Shown here one piece after another: positions 55,421 to 64,000 of a stretch of DNA of 64,000 bases. The stretch is from Pleurodeles waltl (lineage: Eukaryota > Chordata > Amphibia > Caudata > Salamandridae). The position numbers and the translations under genes were made by a program. The first letter of the stretch is position 1. Every line of letters starts with the position of its first letter. Where the stretch lies: assembly GCF_031143425.1 (NCBI RefSeq), contig NC_090440.1:1270489123-1270553122 (forward strand), read 5' to 3'. The notes under the pieces are model-generated. The model searched no databases and was not told the origin of the DNA. It worked only from the letters and a program-made list of their open reading frames with translations.

Positions 55421-56047
55421 TCCTGGTGTTTTGTAATGCCTGTCACAATATTTTCTTTCATGTTGCAACAAGTCAATCAGAGAACTCACTCAGAGGGTAG
55501 TGAGGTGGCCCAAGGGAAAGCAGACCTCAGGTCAATCAGAGCACTCTATTTTTTTAAGTTGAAGGACTCTTGTGAGAATACGCCAAACCCAACTGTCCAG
55601 CTACACAAATATTTTTGCACCTTATTCTCTCAAAAACAGCTGAACAGATTTACACAAAGGGGGTCATTACAACATTGGTGGTAAAAGGCGCTTACCGCCG
55701 TGCAGAAGACCGCCAACACACCGCCGCGGCGGCGGGAGCCCGCCACAGCTATTATGACACACATCACGGAATCCGCCGAAATTCAGACACCCACACAACA
55801 CCGCCACACCAAAGGTCAGCGATAAACATGCGGAAACAAATCCTCCACCTCCACGCCAACAGAAACACGCCCATGCCATTACGAACCACGAATCCAATCA
55901 GCGGTCTTTCAACCGCGGTATTCCATTGGCAGTACACACCGCCGCTCTCAAAATACACACACATCTACAAAACACCGCCACATTGGACAAATCAAAATAC
56001 ACACACCTGATACACATACAAACAACACTCCCACACATCCAACACAA

Positions 56048-56054
56048 TATAAAA
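56048..56054 (+). promoter_or_regulatory. Candidate TATA box, copy B
   Basis: TATAAAA 205 bp upstream of the ATG at 56259, at the same distance as in copy A. Confidence 0.45.
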
Positions 56055-56258
56055 CACACACCCACATCACCCACAAACCCCTACGACCCAAAATTAGAGT
56101 GAACGCCATAGAGAGACAGCACAGAATAGAGAACCCCATCACACAGAGGCACACTACACCATCACCCACACAACATCCACACACAAAACACCACATACCA
56201 CTACACTCACCACACTCATCACCACATACACCACCCCACACCTCACCCACACCACCCC

Positions 56259-57279
56259 ATGTCACGCCAAAGACACCCCCGCTTCTCTGAGGAGGAGCTC
56301 AGGGTCATGGTGGAGGAAATCCTCCGGGTAGAGCCACAGCTATTTGGCTCACAGGTACAGCACACATCCATGGCCAGGAAGATGGAGCTATGGCAAAGAA
56401 TAGTGGACAGGGTCAACACTGTGGGACAGCACCCAAGAAATAGGGAGGACATCAGGAAGAGGTGGAACGACCTACGGGGGAAGGTGCGTTCCACGGTATC
56501 CAGGCACCACATCGCGGTACAGCGGACTGGCGGCGGACCCCCACCTCCTCCCCCACAACTAACAACATGGGAGGAGCAAGTCTTGACCATCTTGCATCCT
56601 GAGGGCCTCGCAGGAGTCGTTGGAGGAACGGACACTGGTAAGTCAAATCTTAACTATCATATCCCCCACCTTACCTGCATGCAATTACACACCCCCACCC
56701 GCACACCCTAACTCCTCACTAATGTACCCATAACACCAACCACCCATCCCAACCCCAAGACCTGCATGACACAACTAAGCATGGATACCCATCACTAAAG
56801 CATGCCCACTGCACATACCCAGAACACCCCCCAACCATCAGCACACAAGCCCCCACACAGGAATGCCTGCACTGGGGTACACAAACACCCAACCATTGCA
56901 CACCATGAAACACACATATGCAATAATCATGTACTTATACCCCCGCAGGAACGTCACCACACCAGAGGGTCCAGACAACACCACTCCACCCCCAGAAGAG
57001 GCCCACAGTGACGACAGCAGCTGTGGCCTACTGGATCTTGATTACCAGCCCGGACCATCGTGGGCCTCAGGACAGTCGATTCCCCTTGCCCAGCCACAGC
57101 CCAACATCGAACTTCCACCCTCTGGTAACACCAGCACAGCACCCACCCAGCGGGCCCATACCTCCCTACCCAGGACAGGCCAATCAGCGGAGGGCCCAAG
57201 TATCGTCACTGGTCCAGAGACCACCGCCGGAGTCACAGTCCAGGAGGGGCCAGGATGCCACAGCCCCGCTGGGCAATGA
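56259..57279 (+). pseudogene. Harbinger Myb/SANT-like partner, copy B, C-terminally truncated
   Basis: Exon 1 (56259-56637, 379 nt, ending in GTAAGT) is intact and has the same Myb/SANT-like domain as copy A: FSEEELRVMVEEILRVEP, MELWQRIVDRVNTVGQ and IRKRWNDLRGKVRSTVSRH. Exon 2 would start after CCCGCAG at 56949. Compared with copy A, about 10 bases are missing just after the acceptor, so normal splicing enters a wrong frame. The homologous frame (EEAHSDDSSCGLLDLDYQPG) stays open to 57279 and then stops. The helical C-terminal half of copy A is absent, lost with the internal deletion. A product with only the DNA-binding domain is conceivable and could act as a competitor; this is inference. 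Confidence 0.75.
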
Positions 57280-57344
57280 TGGAACATCATGCCACACACC
57301 AATGTCCAGGGTGGAGATCGTCATGCCACACACCAATGTCAGTA

Positions 57345-57530
57345 TCAGAACCACCATGTCAAAGCACTGCTGAACAGTCCTGAACCGCCATGGCAAAGCA
57401 CCGCTGAACAGGGCAAAGACCGCCATGTCAAAGCACTGCTGAACAGTCCTGAACCGCCATGGCAAAGCACCGCTGAACAGGGCAAAGACTGCCATGGCAA
57501 AGCAACGCTGAACATAGCAAAGACCGTGTA
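57345..57530 (+). repeat. Tandem repeat of ~34/35-bp subunits (69-bp dimer)
   Basis: CCATGTCAAAGCACTGCTGA and CCATGGCAAAGCACCGCTGA alternate; the dimer repeats at 69 bp (57354, 57423). It corresponds in position to, and resembles, the 30-bp array of copy A read in reverse. Confidence 0.9.
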
Positions 57531-57662
57531 GGTATGAATAGGCTGCCACATCAGGCATCCTTATCCCATGTGCAGCTGGGACAGTGATAGGACAGGAATG
57601 TTCACGGGGAGACTCATCCTGTCTGGGCACCAGTCCCACCCAGTACCAGTAGAGAACTGCAT

Positions 57663-57955
57663 CTACTTGAGAGACTCTGGCTTTGCACTCCCCAGGATGT
57701 TACAGTGGGCAACCCGCCCACTGTAGAGACTTGAGAGACTGTGGCTTTGCACTCCCCAGGATGTTACAGTGGGCAACCCACCCACTGTAGAGACTTGAGA
57801 GACTGAGGCTTTGCACTCCCCAGGATGGCACAGTGGGCAAACCACCCACTGTATAGACTTGAGAGACTGTGGCTTTGCACTCCCTAGGATGGCACAGTGG
57901 GCAAACCACCCACTGTAGAGACTTGAGAGACTGTGGCTTTGCACTCCCCAGGATA
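57663..57955 (-). repeat. 64-bp tandem repeat, about 4.6 copies, copy B
   Basis: Reverse-orientation units of the repeat at 2475-2874 (GACTTGAGAGACTGTGGCTT, TTTGCACTCCCCAGGAT). No MITE interrupts it here. Confidence 0.95.
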
Positions 57956-58825
57956 CATCAATGGGCATGGAGCCCCGTCGTGGATCTGGCTTCGCATTCA
58001 TGTGGCTGAGGTGCCCCCCCTTCCCTTCCCCCTGAGGTCCCAGCAGTGTTCTCTCCGATTTTGGTCAGGTATCTATTGTGGGCCTCCCCCATGCATTTTT
58101 GGACTGTTGGTGCACGGACATTGTTGTGTACATATCTGCACTACTTCTTGTATTGTATAGATAATTATGACAGATTTTGAGATATATATCAGTATATTTT
58201 TGTATGACATGTACATTGGCACATTACAATGTTTGACCGCAATTCGCTTTGTCTTTGCATTCTTCCGGGGGGATTGTGGGTTGTTCATGTGATATTTTTG
58301 ACTGCATTGGTGTGTATGTTGCGATATGCGAGGGTGGGGGTGGGGGTGTTTGGTGGGTGTCCCCCTAACTTTAGCCTCCCCCTCCCCGTGTCGTAGGTAC
58401 AGTACTCACCGGTATCTTCGGCGCCTACGTCGCTGTTGGTCGTAGAGGAGCAGAAAGACAAGGGCAGGTAGTATTTGGAGCTCCGGCTCCATGGAGTCGT
58501 CGTTCTTCGTGGGATGTGTAGAATGTGAGTGTTTTCCCATAGCAAAATCTGTTTCTGCCGTGTTTTTATCCGCGGTGAATCCACCCGGAAAAGGTGGCGG
58601 ATTGGTGTGTTCTGATACTATGGGTGGTACATTGTCTCCCGCCTGTCTGTTGGCGGTGACCGCCGCGATGCTTTTCTGTACCGCCGTGGCGGGCGGTGTG
58701 TTAAAGTGCCTTTCTTTGTTGGCGGTTTCCGCCAGGGTCATAATTCCCTTTTTTTGTCCGCCGGCCTGTTTGCGGTCTAACCGCCGCTTTAACACCGTCT
58801 GCCAGGGTTGTAATGACCCTCAAAG

Positions 58826-61800
58826 TCACAAAAAGCACACTTTCTGGACAAAGATCTAGCTTCCTGTCAAATTGTTTGAGCAAAAATTCTGCACACTCAG
58901 AAGTGACACAGTTCACAGCACGCATTACAAAACAAAAAAGGTACAGTAACAGAATATCCTGGAAAAAGTAAAAATGTTAAGGATTGCAGGATTTTAAAAA
59001 ATTAATGGAAAATAAACAGGAACTTCATCACTGTTCTGGATTACCTTAAATACTTTCATAGTCATCCTTCAGGAGTCAGTGAGTGTTTTTGCCTGATGTC
59101 CTATGGACATGAGTAAAGGATCCGATAGAAGCGTGTTTCAATTTCATTTTTGAATTACCACTGTGTCTGAGAGCCAGAAAGACCCACTTCACTTAACGTC
59201 ATCAATCTCTTCTGATAGGTTAGAAATATGTTGGATATTGTTACAGTCTATAGGTAGAGTAGACAGCCATAAAGAATCATATACCGTATGCACTTTCAAT
59301 CAGCTAAACATGGCACAGGGATATAGTAAATGCTCCAATAGGTCATCTCACCAAACAAGAACCTGGCTTATATCAACTCAAAATGTGGTTGGAATTTACC
59401 TAACTCCTGATGGTAGACACGAATCCCAAGTGAGAATCATACGGCTTGCCTGTGACTACCTTTGATTCATTAGATGCCTTCAGTTGGCACCCTAGGCAAA
59501 CTGCAATCAGCACCTTGGATTTTTTTCAATTTAATTTTATTTAAATGTGATTGTTTTTGCTAAAGTGTTTTGTGCTTCCATTATCCTGGAACAATTGATG
59601 GCTCCCTTGAACACCTCTATGGCTAGGCAGCCAAAGAAAATGAAGACAACCATCTATATAAACCTAGAAAAGCCTCCACAGTTTATTTGTCCGGTCCACT
59701 CTGAAGCACCTAAACAGTTTGAATATGAGGGCCTTGTATATAAACTTTGTTGGATATGCGAAATCCTCAATTTTCGTCACCACAGAAATAGTACACCTAA
59801 CGAGGTTCTATTATAGGGTTCAATGAAATGGGAGATTCTACTGCTGGATTCTTCTCGGGAATTAGAAGTTCTCCTGTCAATCAGAGGATTTTGAATTCTC
59901 AACCTAAATCTAACCTGGTCTGCAGATTAACGTCAACAGAAGCAAAGAGTAAAACATTTGAACACAGAAAGAACAAAAAACAAAGGAAAAAAGTAAAAAG
60001 GGAAATAAGATGGAAGGAAGGATATTAAAAAGGGAGAAAACAAGAACAAAACCAGACAATTAAACAAGCATTTGCAATGCAACGGGTCTCGCATTTCTCT
60101 GAGTCCAAATGGACTTTTCTTGCCACATTAAATGGAAAAAAAGAGCGCAATTGCGCTGATACAGTTCACTCGTAGTGAAACCTATTGATAAAAGTGCAAT
60201 TATCTAGGTAACCAGAAAAAGTGCAATTAACTATGTAACAGGGTCGATGTCATGGAAATCCCTCGACTTCTGCCAAGTGAGATCACGCTGCGAAAAAAGA
60301 TAAAAAGTAGTCCACGAATCAGATGGAAAACAGCGAGCCTCGTATGTTTTCATTACTTGGTCAATGCGCTTGAGGAGAGCTAGCCACAGGAAAAGGCATG
60401 ACGTATGCATGCCTTCCACTAATGAAAGGAAGCAGATTTTAAAAGGTAAGCTCACAAACCAATTAAAGACACTGACGTGACATGGACAGGGCTCTGAGCC
60501 CTTTTCTAACTACTGAAGCGTCTCGCAAACGATACGCTTGCACAAGCGGATGCTAGCGAAGACTCAACCCTAAAAAAGGGTTTGCTCGATCTGAAACAAC
60601 ATCTCTGCTTTCCAGGGTAGGAGTTTCAGCCTGAGAAAAGTCTTCCACTACGTAGCTTTGACTTGTTACTATGCCCTGGGCCTAACCTTTCTCAGAGCAA
60701 ATATTGGGACCCTGCCAAATCCATTCCAAATAAGGCAGCAAAGGCACAGTCACTGAGTTTTCACTAAATAGCAGATGTTCAACTTATTGCCTAGAAAATG
60801 TGTGAAGTTCTGTGGCAGTGGGTGTGAAGTCAGAATCTGATCAGTGCTTTGTACATTCATTTTTTACACGTAACACGGATGCATTTCCTATTGGCAGAAT
60901 ACTCATCGAACAAGGATTGTTTATTTTCCGCTAAACAATATAAATGCTATGTATTTAAATTGTAATTAAGAGCTATCAAGCATTGCAAACAGCTGAATAA
61001 CCTTGAAGTTTACTAAATCCAAGCAGCTGTTCAACTATGATGGGATTTGCAATCATCTGCTCAGTAGACAATCCCTACAGCACTATAGATATTAAGTTTG
61101 TGCAGCCTTTTATTAGAGATCAGACATACCATTTACATAACATTCAAATGCTAAAGGCTTATTGTCAATTCAATTTTCCCAGAAGTATTACAGCTAAGAT
61201 TTTAACTTTCGTCATTAATGAATGCATTGTTCTCACTTGAACTAGTCAATCAAATGAAACTGGCATTGCACTCAGCCAGCTCTCATTGAATCTAGTGATT
61301 AGTTGGTTGAAGAATCTAATAACATCTTTCCGTTTAGAACATGTTTATGGTATTAATACTATTTGCATACCCGTTCCTGCAGTATCTCTGCAAAGTTACT
61401 GCAAAATCACACAAATATCTAAATATTCAACACTCTTAGCTGTCAAATCTGAGGCACAATGCACAGAAAAAAGAAACAATGAAATAATCATATGCAGAAA
61501 AGCAGAAACATACATTAACGGAAGATTTTGAAAAACAAATAGGATTTTGAAAAAGATAAATGAATGCGGTTCAGAACTACAAGGTGAGAGAGTTGCAAAC
61601 GATTTAGATCTTAGTGGTCGCACCTCCAAGACGCATCTGGCGTGGACCCAAAAAGTCCATCAAGTCGATGGTCTTCTGTCCGCCGCATTTAAATGTATGG
61701 CGAGTAGAAGTAGTAGCCTCTCACAATTTCCTCTGCACTGTCCATATGATGACCAATTACAGTTTCAATTTTAAGTTGAACCACATTGATTCCAGTGTTT

Positions 61801-62036
61801 AGTAGTCTTCTAGGCCTTTGAATGATCTAGTACTCCAGTCTACTCATCTGTCATCTGTGTAAATCAGACTGCATGTGTAAAATAATAAAATAATAAGAAA
61901 TAAATAATGAAAATCACACAAAGGCCTAACCTGTCTATCATTCTGTTTCTACTTTTTTAGGTTAGCCCATTTGTAGAAAAAGGCACATAAAATAAAGAAA
62001 CTATATATTAAGTACACATCTCTGCATCCTTTACAG
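58826..62036. other. No recognisable gene
   Basis: Open frames at 59547-59816 and 59828-60028 have no recognised domain; the second is Lys/Arg-rich at its end through A-rich sequence. 60061-60660 is denser in CG and may be a dispersed repeat I cannot name. No RNA gene was seen. Confidence 0.4.
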
Positions 62037-63075
62037 GTCCAACCTCCCGGCCCAGTGGACAATAGTCTGTCAGCCAAGACACCTCCAGTCCAGACCAGGA
62101 GTATGCCTATAGTGAGGCCTCCCCTGCTGCAAGTCCGGATGATCAGAAGCCTGCTGGTCCATCTGATCTGTCTGGCCAGCCAGATCCAGCTCCAGTGAGT
62201 CGCTCTGAGCCCACACCTATACCTCCCACCCCAGCTACAATACCATCTCAGCATCAGGACACCTCCACTTCCTGTGTACAGAGGAGGTACACACCAATTC
62301 TGTGCTCCTCAGTCCTGGCTTCTGTTGAGACAACACCAACACCGCATACAGTTCTGCCAAGACCCAGTAGGATGGGGCACACTTTCTCAAGGGCACAGGG
62401 TAGTGGGGGAGGGGTTGTGGAAGGGAATCTGTGGGCCAACAAAGTGAGGCCACTGGGGTCTTTGTCAGCCAGACCACCATTGACCAAGTCTTGGGAGCAG
62501 TACAACAGTCCCAGGACGTGATGGACCAGGCTGTAACTGAACTCCAGGAGATCAAGGAGGTGCAGAGGGAGCTCATCTTGGAAATCAACAATTACAATGA
62601 AAATATGAGGTTACTGACTTGGGTGTTTCACCTCTCCCGCCATGTGAGCAGGGCTTTTCCCATTCCATCTACCCCTGTCTGCGGTCCATCCACATCTGGG
62701 CCAAGAATACAATTGCCAGCCGCAGACAGGTATGACCTGTCTCATGAGAAGGCTGCTCCTCCCACCCCAGTCCCTGCAACTATACCCCCCTCCCCCCGAG
62801 GGGATGGTCCTCTGGACCGCCAAAGGAAGATGGCAAGGCCATCACCTCCAAGAGACTCAGATCCTAATTTCCTCCAGTGTTTGTCTATCATTTACACTGT
62901 GAACTATTTCAGGGGCACATTTACCTTTTCTGAGGACAGCTGTATTTTGGACATTGGACTTAAAACTGATTTTTGGCTCTACCATCATACTTTCACCCAC
63001 CATGATAGATTTTTCTTTTCATTTCCTCATTTTTGTATTCTTCTTTGTGTTCTTTTGTGCACTGCAAATAAATAA
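62037..63075 (+). pseudogene. Last exon of a likely Harbinger-type accessory gene, broken
   Basis: A splice-acceptor-like TTTACAG ends at 62036. The following frame is Ser/Pro/Asp-rich (QDTSSPDQEYAYSEASPAAS, SGQPDPAPVSRSEPTPIPP) but carries a TAG about 25 bases in. A frame change near 62400-62430 leads to a helical segment (residues about 10-60 of the frame starting 62431: IDQVLGAVQQSQDVMDQAV, LQEIKEVQRELILEINNYN), then a Pro-rich tail. An AATAAA lies at 63067-63072. The layout of disordered acidic/Pro region, coiled coil and tail matches the C-terminal halves of the Myb-like proteins in copy A. No Myb domain is visible upstream, so the family assignment is inference. Confidence 0.45.
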
Positions 63076-64000
63076 TATTGACACAAACTATAACTTGGAT
63101 TTATTGTGGCATTTCATTTGTCATGTCTGTCTTCCACCATCATGTTGTCAAATCCATCAAATATTTATTTTCTAAGGAAATTTAGAAATGACAAAGAGGG
63201 AACGTGTTACCCATTTCATTAAAACAAAACAAAATCAATTAAGGATGTATTGGGAACATATATGTGGAACAAACAAGTCCTTGAAGAAAGCAGAATTCAC
63301 AAAACATGCATAACCCCAATAGTCTGTTCCAATCAGGGGTGAATGCTACATGACCTTGACACCATAGAATAAAGAGAATACTGCATGGGATCAAAATAAA
63401 TAGGCAAACTATCATTGATGCATGATCTTAGTTAGAGCCATACATCCTGCCCTCACAAGAGAAATCACACATGAATGACACCAATAGTCTACATCATGGC
63501 AGTAACAGAATTTTAGGCCACATGACCATTACCCGACATTGTGGCAGAATTTGGTGCAATTACACAACCACCATTCAGTTGTGTGCTAAAAAGGTGCTAT
63601 CAACTATGAGGAGAAACATCAACCGCTACCTCCACTGAATAGAAATTGAATCTTTAGACAATGTGAAGGAAGAACAGTATGCCAAGGCTTGACATAACAT
63701 ACACATGTGGTTTAACCAAGTTATGTGGCACATATTGCCTTGTTGGCACCATCACACAGAAAACAGGTCTGATACAATCGCCTGAACTTCTATTCTTTCA
63801 GAGTGCACATTGCCTCTGTACAAGAGTTGTCCATCCCAAGTGGGTGCCTGAGCCAGTATCAATTAATGTCCACTTTCTACTTTTTTTTATTTTTTATTTA
63901 TAATCATTCGGTCTATAAATTTAGACCATTAAAATTCAAAATGACAATCTGACATAATCAAATTTGAGCCCTTAAAATTCATAACAACACTCATTCATAG
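63076..64000. other. No recognisable gene
   Basis: AT-rich sequence with chance frames only. It may belong to the element whose last exon lies upstream. Confidence 0.4.

Larger units (their letters stand above)
55660..58820 (+). mobile_element. PIF/Harbinger copy B, internally deleted
   Basis: Termini are GGGGTCATTACAAC and GTTGTAATGACCCT, with CAAAG on both outer sides (55655-55659 and 58821-58825). The duplication can be read as 5 bp (CAAAG) or as the family-typical 3 bp (AAA) if one more G and C belong to the termini. It keeps the Myb-like gene, a 34/35-bp repeat and the 64-bp repeat block in the same order as copy A, but lacks the transposase and the second Myb-like gene. The right 260 bp (58560-58820) is rich in short GGCGGT/ACCGCC hairpins. 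It is a non-autonomous 3.2-kb derivative. Confidence 0.9.

Noticed and set aside
59547..60028. Two adjacent ORFs (89 and 66 codons) as a host gene
   Set aside because: No recognised domain, no splice structure, A-rich composition; treated as chance frames.

Overview
This is a repeat-dominated stretch of a large vertebrate genome, most likely a salamander and probably a newt. Four things point there: an ~325-bp tandem satellite whose minus strand carries a hammerhead-ribozyme core with a 2-bp helix III (the hallmark of newt satellite 2), several PIF/Harbinger transposons and derived MITEs, a Gmr1-type Ty3/gypsy retrotransposon with ~3-kb LTRs, and no recognisable host exon. I found no rRNA, tRNA or CRISPR. 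Every coding region I can support belongs to a mobile element.

Layout. 1-1550 is the 3' end of a non-LTR retrotransposon. 1577-10697 is a large PIF/Harbinger element (copy A). From right to left it holds an apparently intact two-exon Myb/SANT-like gene (minus strand), a broken HARBI1-type DDE transposase (plus), a second, decayed Myb/SANT-like gene (minus), five blocks of tandem repeats, and a nested 629-bp MITE that is almost entirely a chain of back-to-back hairpins. 11-21 kb has pieces of a ~2-kb LTR-like repeat family, an older Harbinger (about 14.5-17.5 kb) and a ~1-kb insertion with 74-bp inverted repeats and a hammerhead-like motif. 23.6-25.8 kb is another LTR-like copy.

26.6-41.8 kb holds two copies of one ~0.9-kb MITE plus a partial one. 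Into the second copy a full-length Gmr1-like retrotransposon has inserted (29924-41191, TSD GCAAG). It has gag with a SCAN-like capsid region, then protease, integrase, reverse transcriptase and RNase H, so integrase lies upstream of RT. It is recent (LTRs differ at roughly 1.6% by hand count) but broken by one stop and two frame changes. 45.2-48.9 kb is the hammerhead satellite. 49-55.4 kb is a patchwork of MITEs and another LTR-like copy. 55660-58820 is Harbinger copy B, an internal-deletion derivative of the copy A family that keeps its termini, its target duplication and the Myb ORF. 62.0-63.1 kb is the broken last exon of what looks like a third Harbinger-type accessory gene.

How the parts work together: in PIF/Harbinger elements the DDE transposase needs a Myb/SANT-like partner for nuclear import and DNA binding. 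Here the partner gene in copy A is open while every transposase is dead, so any mobility would need a transposase supplied from elsewhere. Nesting gives a relative order: the hairpin MITE is younger than the 64-bp repeat it splits, the inverted-repeat element is younger than the LTR-like copy it splits, and the Gmr1 element is younger than its host MITE.
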